Shown here one piece after another: positions 35,357 through 42,630 of a stretch of DNA of 64,000 bases. The notes beneath the pieces are model-generated. The model ran no database searches. It was not told where the DNA came from and saw only the letters and a list, made by a program, of their open reading frames with translations. Source of the DNA: Kocuria dechangensis. Its GTDB lineage: Bacteria > Actinomycetota > Actinomycetes > Actinomycetales > Micrococcaceae. How positions within the stretch are numbered: position 1 is the stretch's first letter; every line of letters starts with the position of its first letter. The position numbers and the translations under genes are program-made. Location of the stretch: positions 151,063 to 215,062 of the forward strand of contig NZ_BMEQ01000005.1 of NCBI RefSeq assembly GCF_014636775.1, written 5' to 3'.

Positions 35357-36147
35357 GCGCGGTCCCGCCCGCTGCCCGCGCCGAACCGCTGGTCGAGCCG
35401 GGAGCGCCACCGCTCCCACGGCCGCTCCAGCGCCCAGTTCACCCGCAGCGTCCGCCCGGCACGGGCCAGGCGCCGCGCGCCGGCCGGGCCGAGCCGCAGG
35501 GCCCGCGGGGACATGCCCACGGCCAGGCCCGGGCGGAACACGATCCGCCGGCCGGGGGCCAGCCGGAAGCTGAGGTCCATGTCGTCGTGCAGCTCGGGGT
35601 CGTGGCGGTGCACCCCGTCGCGGACCTCGAGCCACCAGGAGCGGCGCATCGCCATGTTGGTCCCGAACAGCGGCGGGTGGGCCAGCGCGGCGCCCGTGCT
35701 GACGACGTAGAGGCCCATGTAGACGGCGGACACCGCCCGGTCGAGCCCCGGCGGGAGCCCGTAGAAGCGCCCGGGCCCGGACACGGCCACGGCGCCGTCG
35801 TCGGCCTCGAGGGCGGCCAGGAGCCCGGCGATCCAGCCGGGGCCGGGCACGGTGTCCGCGTCGCAGCGCACCACCACGTCCCCGCGGGCGGCGTCGTAGC
35901 CGGTCGCGGCCGCGGGCGGGATGCCGAGCTGCGGCTCCACCACGACGCGCGCCCCCGCGGCGCGCGCGACGTCCGCGGTCCCGTCGGTCGAGCCGTTGTC
36001 CACGACCACCACCTCGTCGGGCGGGCGGGTCTGGGTGGCGAGCAGGCGCAGACACCGCGCCAGGTGCACGGCGTCGTCCCGGGCGGGCACGACCACCGAG
36101 ACGACGGGGGTGCGGTCGTGGCCGGTCTCGCTCCTGCTGTCCGTCAT
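35353..36147 (-). CDS. Glycosyltransferase family 2
   Basis: 264 residues, ATG 36147. GT-A fold: VVSVVVPARDDAVHLARCLRLLATQTRPPDEVVVVDNGSTDGT at the N-terminus, the metal-binding motif VVVRCDADTVPGPGW, and HDPELHDDMDLSFRL as the acceptor/catalytic ED-like stretch. There is no membrane domain apart from the weakly hydrophobic middle (LDRAVSAVYMGLYVVSTG). In other actinobacteria a glycosyltransferase glucosylates the C50 carotenoid; this gene is divergent from the MarR gene that precedes the carotenoid operon, so that role is possible but unproved. Confidence 0.85.
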   Translation of the reverse strand: MTDSRSETGHDRTPVVSVVVPARDDAVHLARCLRLLATQTRPPDEVVVVDNGSTDGTADVARAAGARVVVEPQLGIPPAAATGYDAARGDVVVRCDADTVPGPGWIAGLLAALEADDGAVAVSGPGRFYGLPPGLDRAVSAVYMGLYVVSTGAALAHPPLFGTNMAMRRSWWLEVRDGVHRHDPELHDDMDLSFRLAPGRRIVFRPGLAVGMSPRALRLGPAGARRLARAGRTLRVNWALERPWERWRSRLDQRFGAGSGRDRA

Positions 36148-36185
36148 GGGCCCATTCTCTCGTGCCCGCCCCCTAGAATCGGCAC

Positions 36186-36830
36186 ATGCAGGCCGACGAG
36201 GGCACGATCAGCGGGTCCGGCGCCCCGGCGCCGGCGGGCGGCGCGCGCCGCGGGGACCGGGGCTTCGACGTCCTCTTCCTCCTCCAGCTCTTCAGCACCG
36301 AGGCGGAGCGCTACGCGGACCAGGTGCGCCGCGGCTTCGGGCTCGCCCACAAGGACGTCCACGCCCTCAATGAGGTGATGCAGGCCAACCGGGCCGGACG
36401 GCCCGTGCGCGCCGGGGACATCGCCCGGCGGCTCGTGCTCAGCGGCTCGGCGACGACGACGGTCATCAAGCGGCTGGTCGCCGCCGGCCACCTCGTGCGG
36501 GCGGTGGATCCCCACGACCGGCGCGAGGTCAGCCTCCGGGCCACGGAGCACGCCTACCGCTCCGGGCGGCAGATGTTCGCCGCCATGACGGAGGAGCTGA
36601 TGGCCGTGCTGGACGACTGCACGGACGAGGAGCTCGAGGTGCTGCGGCGGCGCCTGCCGCAGCTGACCGACGCGGTGGGCCGGGCGGGCCGGCGCGCCGC
36701 CCAGGGGGCCGACCCGGCCCCGGGCCGGAAGGCGGGGGCGCAGGCCGTGCCGGGGGAGGGGCCCGAGGGGCGCCCGGGAGGCGCCGCGCAGGACCCGGAG
36801 GCCCCCGGAGGAGACGAGGAGGGTAATTGA
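36186..36830 (+). CDS. MarR-family regulator, probable carotenoid-operon repressor (CrtR-like)
   Basis: 214 residues. Winged helix core at about residues 27-155: FLLQLFSTEAERYADQVRRGFGLAHKDVHALNEVMQA, RAGDIARRLVLSGSATTTVIKRLVAAGHLVRAVDPHDRREVSLRATE (recognition helix plus wing). The C-terminal 60 residues are a Gly/Pro/Ala-rich tail unusual for MarR. In Corynebacterium a MarR protein (CrtR) beside the C50 carotenoid genes represses them and responds to geranylgeranyl diphosphate. Here the gene is directly upstream of crtE on the same strand with a palindrome in the 34-base gap, so it may repress the operon and act within it. Confidence 0.82.
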   Translation: MQADEGTISGSGAPAPAGGARRGDRGFDVLFLLQLFSTEAERYADQVRRGFGLAHKDVHALNEVMQANRAGRPVRAGDIARRLVLSGSATTTVIKRLVAAGHLVRAVDPHDRREVSLRATEHAYRSGRQMFAAMTEELMAVLDDCTDEELEVLRRRLPQLTDAVGRAGRRAAQGADPAPGRKAGAQAVPGEGPEGRPGGAAQDPEAPGGDEEGN

Positions 36831-36843
36831 TTCGATTTTCGAA
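36831..36843. promoter_or_regulatory. Palindrome TTCGA-TTT-TCGAA upstream of crtE, MarR operator candidate
   Basis: A perfect 5-3-5 inverted repeat lies directly after the MarR stop codon, 21 bases before the crtE start, in an AT-rich patch (TTGATTCGATTTTCGAACGA) that stands out in this DNA. MarR proteins bind such short palindromes. Confidence 0.55.
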
Positions 36844-36864
36844 CGACTGTGGTGGAATGGAGTC

Positions 36865-37971
36865 ATGGTGACGGTCTCCTCGCGCGCATCGGCTCCGCAC
36901 GGCGCCCCGGCGGACGCCCCGGCGGCACCCCGTGCGGGGAACGGGTCGGCGCCCGCCCTCGACGGCTTCCTCGCGGAGGCCACCGACCGGGCCGGCACCG
37001 TGGCCCCCGGCTTCGCCCAGCTGTGGGCCGAGGTCGCGCGGCTGAGCTCGGGCGGCAAGCGGATCCGGCCCCGGCTCGTCCGCCTCGCGGCCGGCGCCTA
37101 TCCCGGGCGGGAGCCCGAGGCCGCGGTCGAGGCCGTGGGCGCCGCCTTCGAGCTGCTGCACACCGCGCTCATCGTCCACGACGACGTCATCGACCAGGAC
37201 GACCAGCGCCGGCACCAGCCCACGATCAACGCGGCCGCCGCCGCCCGCGCCGCGGCGGCCGGCTCCCCGCCCGAGCACGCCCGGCAGTACGGGGCCAGCG
37301 TCGGCGTCATCGCCGGTGACCTGGCCCTGGCCGGCGCCTACCGGCTCGTGGCGCGCTCGGGGATCTCCGGCGAGCGCCTGCCGCGGATCCTCGACCTGCT
37401 CGACGAGGCCCTCTTCCACTCCGCCGCCGGCGAGCTGCTCGACGTGGACCACGCCCTGCCCGGCGCCCGCCCCGCGCGGGAGCACGTCCTGGCGGCCACG
37501 TGCCTGAAGACCGCGGTCTACTCCTTCGAGACGCCCCTGCAGGCCGGTGCGGTGCTCGGCGGCGCCCCCGAGGAGGACGTCGCGGTGCTCGGCCGGCTGG
37601 GCCGCGCGGTGGGCACCGCCTACCAGCTCGTGGACGACCTGCTCGGGGTCTTCGGGGACCCGGAGACCACCGGCAAGTCCGCTGTCAGCGACCTGCGGGA
37701 GGGCAAGCGGACGATGCTCGTTGCCGTCGCCCAGCGGACGCCGGCGGGGGAGGAGCTCGACGCCCTCCTGGACCGGCACGAGATCAGCGGGGAGCAGGCC
37801 CTGCGCGCCCGCGACCTCCTCGAGCAGTGCGGCGCCCGGCGCGAGGTGGAGGACATGGTCGCGGGCTGCGCCGCCGAGGCCCGGGCCCTGCTCGACGCCG
37901 CGGACCTGCCCCCGGACCTCGACCGGGACCTGCGCCGCATCGTGGCCGGCGCCACGGAGCGCGCCCGATGA
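36865..37971 (+). CDS. crtE: Geranylgeranyl diphosphate synthase
   Basis: 368 residues, ATG 36865. Trans-isoprenyl-diphosphate synthase: GGKRIRPRLVRLAAG, first Asp-rich motif LIVHDDVIDQDD (Asp106-Asp110) and second YQLVDDLLGVFGD (Asp257-Asp265). It joins isopentenyl units to make the C20 precursor of carotenoids. An Ala-rich insertion (AAAAARAAAAGSPPEHARQY) follows the first motif region. The N-terminal 30 residues are a disordered tail. The stop overlaps the next start (ATGA). Confidence 0.93.
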   Translation: MVTVSSRASAPHGAPADAPAAPRAGNGSAPALDGFLAEATDRAGTVAPGFAQLWAEVARLSSGGKRIRPRLVRLAAGAYPGREPEAAVEAVGAAFELLHTALIVHDDVIDQDDQRRHQPTINAAAAARAAAAGSPPEHARQYGASVGVIAGDLALAGAYRLVARSGISGERLPRILDLLDEALFHSAAGELLDVDHALPGARPAREHVLAATCLKTAVYSFETPLQAGAVLGGAPEEDVAVLGRLGRAVGTAYQLVDDLLGVFGDPETTGKSAVSDLREGKRTMLVAVAQRTPAGEELDALLDRHEISGEQALRARDLLEQCGARREVEDMVAGCAAEARALLDAADLPPDLDRDLRRIVAGATERAR

Positions 37972-40478
37972 GCGCCGCGCCGTCCCGCCCGCAGCACGCC
38001 GGCTCCCCGGCCGAGGCCGCCGCCCGCTACGACGACGCCGCCCTGCAGGCGGCCGCGACCGTGATCCGCCGCTACTCGACCTCGTTCGGGCTGGCCTGCC
38101 GGCTGCTGGGCCCCGAGGTCCGGCCGCACGTCTACGCGGTCTACGCGCTGGTCCGGATCGCCGACGAGATCGTGGACGGGGCCAGCGCGGGCTCCGGGGT
38201 CTCCGCCCGGGGCGCCCGCGAGCTGCTGGACGACCTCGAGACGGAGACCTACGCGGCCATCGGGCGCGGCTTCAGCAGCAACCTCGTGGTGCACGCCTTC
38301 GCCCGCACCGCCCGGCGCGCCGGGATCGGCCCCGAGCTGATCCGCCCGTTCTTCGCGTCCATGCGCGCCGACCTCAGCGAGGACCGGCACAGCGCCGATT
38401 CCCTCGACGAGTACGTGTACGGCTCGGCCGAGGTCGTGGGGCTGATGTGCCTGCAGGTCTTCCTCATGGACCGGCCGGTCCCCGAGGAGCGCCGCGCGGA
38501 GCTCGTGGCCGGCGCCCGGCGGCTCGGCGCCGCGTTCCAGAAGGTGAACTTCCTGCGGGACCTCGCCGAGGACTACGGCGAGCTCGGCCGCGTCTACTTC
38601 CCCGGGGTCGAGCCCGGCGCCTTCTCCGAGACGGAGAAGGACCGGCTGCTCGACGACATCGACGCCGACCTCGCCGCGGCCCGCGCCGTGGTCGGCGACC
38701 TGCCCCCGTCCTCCCGGGCGGCCGTGCTGGCCGCCCACGACCTCTTCCGGGAGCTGTCCGTGCGCATCCGAGCCACCCCGGCCCGCGACCTCCTGAGCAC
38801 CCGCGTGCAGGTCCCGAACCCGCGGAAGGCCGCCTTGGCGGCGGCCGCCGTCGCCAAGGCGCGCACCCGCCGCCGCGCCCCGGCCCCCGCGCCCGGGGGA
38901 AGGCGGGCGGTCGTGGTCGGCGCGGGGATCGCCGGGCTCGCCGCGGCCGGCCTGCTCGCGCGGGACGGCTGGGACGTGGAGGTCCTCGAGCGGGGGACGA
39001 CGACGGGCGGGCGCGCCGGGCTGCTCGAGCGCGACGGCTTCCGCTTCGACACCGGGCCCTCCTGGTACCTCATGCCGGAGGTCTTCGACCACTTCTTCCG
39101 GCTGATGGGCTCCAGCGCCTCGGCCGAGCTCGACCTCGTCCGGCTCGACCCCGCCTACCGCGTGTGGGGCGAGAAGTACGCCGAGCCGCTCGACATCCGC
39201 TCGGACCTCGAGCACACCGTGGCGCAGTTCGAGGCCGTGGAGCCCGGGGCCGGCGCCCGGATCCGCGCCTATCTGGGCTCCGCGAAGCGCACGTACGATC
39301 TCGCCGTCGACCACTTCCTCTACACCTCCTACGCGTCGTTCACCCCGCTGCTGACCCGGGCGGTCGTGGCCGGGCTGCCGGGCCTCGCCCGGCACCTCAC
39401 CGGGTCCCTGCACGACCTCGCGGCCCGGACCGTGCAGGACACCCGGCTGCGCCAGGTCCTCGGCTACCCGGCCGTCTTCCTGGCCTCGGCGCCCCGGATG
39501 ACGCCCTCGCTCTACCACCTCATGAGCCACATGGACCTCGCCGACTCCGTGCAGTACCCGCAGGGCGGGTTCCGCCGGATCATCGAGGCCGTGGAGCGGC
39601 TCGCCGTCGCCCACGGGGCACGGATCCGCACGCAGGCCGACGTCGTGCGGATCGTCACCGCCCCCGACGCCGGCGGCGCGGGCCGGCCCCGGGCGACCGG
39701 CGTCGTCTGGCGGGACGCGGACGGGGCCGAGCACGAGCTCGCCGCCGACGTCGTGGTCTCCGCCGCGGACCTGCACCACACGGAGACGCAGCTGCTGCCG
39801 CCGGCGCTGCAGACCTATCCGCAGCGCTACTGGGACGGCCGCCAGACCGGTCCCGGCGCGGTGCTCGTGATGCTCGGGGTGCGCGGGGAGCTGCCCGAGC
39901 TGCCGCACCACAGCCTGTTCTTCACCGACGACTGGGACACCAACTTCGGGGCGATCTTCGACGAGCCCGCCCGCGTCCCGGACCCCGCGTCGGTCTACGT
40001 GTGCAAGCCGTCGGCCACGGACCCGGACGTCGCCCCCGAGGGCCACGAGAACCTCTTCGTGCTGGTGCCGGTGCCCGCCGACCCGGGGCTCGGCGCGGGC
40101 GGTCCGGACGGCGGCGGGTCCGCCGCCGTGGAGGCCGCCGCGGACCGGGTGATCGACCAGATCGCGCAGTGGGCGGGCGTGCCCGACCTCCGGGAGCGGA
40201 TCGTGGTGCGCCACACCGTGGGCCCGGAGGACTTCCGGCGGGACTTCAACTCCTGGCGCGGCAACGTGCTCGGCCCCGCCCATGTCCTGAAGCAGTCCGC
40301 GTTCTTCCGGGGCACCAACAAGAGCCGCCGGGTCCAGGGGCTGCACTACTGCGGGGCCTCGACCATCCCCGGGATCGGCCTGCCGATGTGCCTGATCAGC
40401 GCCGAGATCCTGCTCAAGGACCTCCGGGGGGACACCTCCACGGGCCGCCTCGCCGAGCCGCTGGTGCCGGGCGCATGA
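37968..40478 (+). CDS. crtB-crtI: Fused phytoene synthase - phytoene desaturase (CrtB-CrtI)
   Basis: 836 residues in one uninterrupted frame from ATG 37968. Residues 1-290 are a full phytoene synthase: RRYSTSFGLACRLL, first Asp motif ADEIVDG (Asp66-Asp70), second FQKVNFLRDLAEDYGELGR (Asp198-Asp202). An Ala/Arg/Pro-rich linker (about 285-313, KARTRRRAPAPAPGGRR) leads without stop or Met into a complete desaturase: VVVGAGIAGLAAAGLLARDGW, TTTGGRAGLLERDGFRFDTGPSWYLMP and GLHYCGASTIPGIGLPMCLISAEILLKDL. Together they would make phytoene from geranylgeranyl diphosphate and desaturate it to lycopene. In known C50 operons crtB and crtI are separate genes. An internal GTG at the VVVGAG motif could in principle restart translation, but crtB has no stop of its own. 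Confidence 0.9.
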   Translation: MSAAPSRPQHAGSPAEAAARYDDAALQAAATVIRRYSTSFGLACRLLGPEVRPHVYAVYALVRIADEIVDGASAGSGVSARGARELLDDLETETYAAIGRGFSSNLVVHAFARTARRAGIGPELIRPFFASMRADLSEDRHSADSLDEYVYGSAEVVGLMCLQVFLMDRPVPEERRAELVAGARRLGAAFQKVNFLRDLAEDYGELGRVYFPGVEPGAFSETEKDRLLDDIDADLAAARAVVGDLPPSSRAAVLAAHDLFRELSVRIRATPARDLLSTRVQVPNPRKAALAAAAVAKARTRRRAPAPAPGGRRAVVVGAGIAGLAAAGLLARDGWDVEVLERGTTTGGRAGLLERDGFRFDTGPSWYLMPEVFDHFFRLMGSSASAELDLVRLDPAYRVWGEKYAEPLDIRSDLEHTVAQFEAVEPGAGARIRAYLGSAKRTYDLAVDHFLYTSYASFTPLLTRAVVAGLPGLARHLTGSLHDLAARTVQDTRLRQVLGYPAVFLASAPRMTPSLYHLMSHMDLADSVQYPQGGFRRIIEAVERLAVAHGARIRTQADVVRIVTAPDAGGAGRPRATGVVWRDADGAEHELAADVVVSAADLHHTETQLLPPALQTYPQRYWDGRQTGPGAVLVMLGVRGELPELPHHSLFFTDDWDTNFGAIFDEPARVPDPASVYVCKPSATDPDVAPEGHENLFVLVPVPADPGLGAGGPDGGGSAAVEAAADRVIDQIAQWAGVPDLRERIVVRHTVGPEDFRRDFNSWRGNVLGPAHVLKQSAFFRGTNKSRRVQGLHYCGASTIPGIGLPMCLISAEILLKDLRGDTSTGRLAEPLVPGA

Positions 40479-40834
40479 GCTTCCTGTACCTGGGGTTCCT
40501 GCTCCTCAGCCTCGCCGGGATGGTGGTCCTGGACGTGCGGCGGAGGCTGTTCTTCGCGGCCGACGCCCGGCGCGCGGCCCTCGTGCTGCTGGTCGGCGTG
40601 CTGTTCTTCCTGGCGTGGGACGTGGCCGGGATCGGCCTGGGCATCTTCCTGCACAGCCAGAGCCGGTTCGCGACCGGGTGGATGGTGGCGCCCCAGATCC
40701 CGGTCGAGGAGGTCGTGTTCCTGGTCTTCCTCTGCTACCTCACGATGAACGTGGTGCGGCTGGCCGAGCAGCTGCTGGGCCGGCGCGCCGCCGTCGTCAC
40801 CCCGGAGGCGCGCCGGGAGGTGGACGCCCCGTGA
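40475..40834 (+). CDS. crtYe: C50 carotenoid cyclase subunit (CrtYe/CrtYg-like)
   Basis: 119 residues, ATG 40475 overlapping the previous stop (ATGA). Three membrane segments; conserved WDVAGIGLGIFLHSQSRFATGWMVAPQIPVEEVVFLVFLCYLTMN, with the PxEE motif of the small heterodimeric lycopene cyclases. One half of the cyclase that closes the rings of the C50 carotenoid; its partner is the N-terminal part of the next gene, whose start overlaps this stop (GTGA). Confidence 0.9.
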   Translation: MSFLYLGFLLLSLAGMVVLDVRRRLFFAADARRAALVLLVGVLFFLAWDVAGIGLGIFLHSQSRFATGWMVAPQIPVEEVVFLVFLCYLTMNVVRLAEQLLGRRAAVVTPEARREVDAP

Positions 40835-42012
40835 CCTACGCGATGATCATCCCCGTGTTCCTCGCCCTGGCGCTCGTGCCGGCCACGCTGCTGGTGCGCG
40901 CGCCCTCCCCGGCGCCGCCGGGACGCCGGGCGCCGGCGGTCCTCGGCCTCTCGTTCGCCGTGCTGGCGGTGCTGACCGTCGTGTTCGACAACCTCATGAT
41001 CGCCGCGGGGTTCTTCGACTACGGGGACGGGCACATCACGGAGCTGCGGATCGGGCTCGTGCCGGTCGAGGACTTCGCCTATCCCCTCGCGGCCCTGCTC
41101 CTGCTGCCCGCGCTGTGGTGGGGGCTGGGGGAGCGCGGGCGCCTGACCGCGACCGTGCGCACCCTCGTGGCCACGTCGCGGCCGGTGTCCTGGGTGAACA
41201 CCGCCTATCCGTTCGCGGCGGCCTACGTCATGACCACCGGGCGGGTGGACCTCCCGCTCGTGGTCGGGACGCTGTTCTTCCTGTTCCCCTACAACCTCCT
41301 GATGTACGGGATCAACGACGTCTTCGACTACGAGTCCGACCTCCTCAACCCCCGCAAGGGCGGCGTGGAGGGCGCCCTCGTGGACCGCTCCGAGCACCGG
41401 ATGATCCTCGTGGGATCGGTCCTGCTCGCCCTGCCGTTCCTGGCCTGGCTGTTCCTGGTGGGCGGTGCCGCGGCGGCGTGGGTGCTCGTGGTCAGCCTCT
41501 TCGCGGTGGTGGCCTACAGCGCCAAGGGGCTGCGGTTCAAGGAGGTCCCGTTCCTCGACTCGGCCACCTCCGCGACCCACTTCGTGTCCCCGGCCGTGTA
41601 CGGGCTCGTGCTCGCCGGGGCGGACTGGCGGCTAGGGACCGTGGCCCTGTGCGCCGGGTTCTTCCTCTGGTCCATGGCGTCCCAGGCGTTCGGCGCGGTC
41701 CAGGACGTGCAGGCGGACCGGGACGGCGGGCTGAAGTCGATCGCCACGGTCCTGGGCGCCCGCCCCACCGTCTGGGCCGCCGCCGTGTTCTACCTGACGG
41801 CCGGGCTGCTGATGCTGCTGACGCCCTGGCCGGGGCCGCTGGCGTCCCTGCTGGTGCTGCCGTACCTGGCCAACGTGGCCCCGTACCTGACCGTCACGGA
41901 CGCCGGCTGCGAGCGCGCCAACCGGGGCTGGAAGCGGTTCCTGTGGCTGAACTACGTCACCGGCTTCCTGGTGACGATGCTGCTCATCTGGTCCTGGGCG
42001 CTCGCACACTGA
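40831..42012 (+). CDS. crtYf-crtEb: Fused C50 cyclase subunit - lycopene elongase (CrtYf-CrtEb)
   Basis: 393 residues from GTG 40831. Residues 1 to about 100 are the second cyclase subunit (VFDNLMIAAGFFDYGDGHITELRIGLVPVEDFAYPLAALL, with PVEDF). From about residue 113 the sequence is a UbiA-type prenyltransferase typical of lycopene elongase: SRPVSWVNTAYPFAAAYVMTTG, the Asp-rich motif MYGINDVFDYESDLLNPRKGG (Asp163-Asp170) and VQDVQADRDGGLKSIATVLG. No stop separates them; the sum of lengths equals two complete proteins. CrtEb adds dimethylallyl units to both ends of lycopene, and the cyclase closes the ends. Gene order YE-YF-EB is that of Corynebacterium rather than Micrococcus. These products would make a decaprenoxanthin/sarcinaxanthin-type pigment. 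Confidence 0.88.
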   Translation: MTYAMIIPVFLALALVPATLLVRAPSPAPPGRRAPAVLGLSFAVLAVLTVVFDNLMIAAGFFDYGDGHITELRIGLVPVEDFAYPLAALLLLPALWWGLGERGRLTATVRTLVATSRPVSWVNTAYPFAAAYVMTTGRVDLPLVVGTLFFLFPYNLLMYGINDVFDYESDLLNPRKGGVEGALVDRSEHRMILVGSVLLALPFLAWLFLVGGAAAAWVLVVSLFAVVAYSAKGLRFKEVPFLDSATSATHFVSPAVYGLVLAGADWRLGTVALCAGFFLWSMASQAFGAVQDVQADRDGGLKSIATVLGARPTVWAAAVFYLTAGLLMLLTPWPGPLASLLVLPYLANVAPYLTVTDAGCERANRGWKRFLWLNYVTGFLVTMLLIWSWALAH

Positions 42013-42044
42013 GCCCGTAGTCGCCCCCTCCCCCCTCTGTGCGC

Positions 42045-42134
42045 GAGGGGTCGCGTCCCGCATTCTCCGCGCGTGAGGGGTCGCGTTCCGCTGCAATGCC
42101 GCGCGGATGCCGACCGAACGCGCCCCCTCGACGT
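42045..42134. repeat. Two (or three) copies of the dispersed CGCGACCCCTC repeat, opposite orientation
   Basis: GAGGGGTCGCG occurs at 42045-42055 and 42076-42086 (about 31 bases apart, as in the tandem block at 26821), followed by TCCCGC or TTCCGC. A degenerate copy GAACGCGCCCCCTCGACG, in the other orientation, begins near 42116. Confidence 0.65.
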
Positions 42135-42224
42135 GCCGCGCGGGCTGATCACGTCTCCTCGCCCCAGCCGCAGCTTCGTGCGCCCCAGCTGGAGGAAACG
42201 CACAGAACTACTAACCAGTGTTCG

Positions 42225-42247
42225 TCAGAAAGCACTGCTTTTCCTGA
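42225..42247. promoter_or_regulatory. Near-palindrome in low-GC patch
   Basis: TCAG-AAAGC-ACT-GCTTT-TC-CTGA: both arms match except for a two-base bulge. It could be an operator or a short terminator hairpin upstream of the small frame at 42396. Confidence 0.35.
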
Positions 42248-42395
42248 TACTTGGAGCCGCCGATACTGGAGTCACCACCTCCTCAGCAGTGGCGGGGATC
42301 ACAGGCCTCCATCCGTGATCCGTTGCTCGCCCGCTGCCTCCCGCCCGTCCACTGCGCGACCGCCGCTCAACGACGACTCTCACCAAGGACCAGTC

Positions 42396-42554
42396 ATGAT
42401 GACCATCGAACTCCCGCCGACCGTCTCCGCCACCCCGCCCCGGGCGGTTCTTGAGCATGCCCCGGTCAGGTCCCGGACGCCTTTCGTGCCGCGGTGCGAG
42501 TCCGCGACGTCGGAGGCCGACTGCCCGTACTGCTCCGGCCCGGAGAGCGACTGA
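42396..42554 (+). CDS. Small Cys-rich-tail peptide, unknown
   Basis: 52 residues from ATG 42396 (MMTIELPPTVSATPPRAVLE at the N-terminus); AAGGA seven bases upstream supports translation, with ATG 42399 as alternative. The C-terminus has Cys34, Cys41 and Cys44 (CESATSEADCPYCSGPESD), a CxxC that could bind a metal or form a disulfide. No signal peptide, no homologue recognised. It precedes an FMN-dependent lactate-dehydrogenase-like gene by 76 bases on the same strand; a functional link is not established. Confidence 0.4.
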   Translation: MMTIELPPTVSATPPRAVLEHAPVRSRTPFVPRCESATSEADCPYCSGPESD

Positions 42555-42630
42555 GGGGCGCGTCCGTCAGGTCCTCCTCGCCCGATCACGTCGTAGTGTG
42601 GTCGGGAGCACACCGACCAGGAGGTCCGCG

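Larger units (their letters stand above)
42013..42395. other. 383-base non-coding stretch after the carotenoid operon
   Basis: The first 120 bases hold copies of the dispersed repeat (see separate entry) and CCCCTC/GAGGGG arms near 42025-42050 that could act as terminator. From about 42195 to 42260 the base composition turns clearly less GC-rich (for example ACTACTAACCAGTGTTCGTC), with a near-palindrome at 42225-42247. I find no convincing gene up to the small frame at 42396. Confidence 0.55.

Noticed and set aside
38870..38950. A separate crtI gene starting at the GTG in the VVVGAG motif
   Set aside because: It would need to begin inside the nucleotide-binding motif and leaves crtB without a stop codon; the fusion is the simpler reading.
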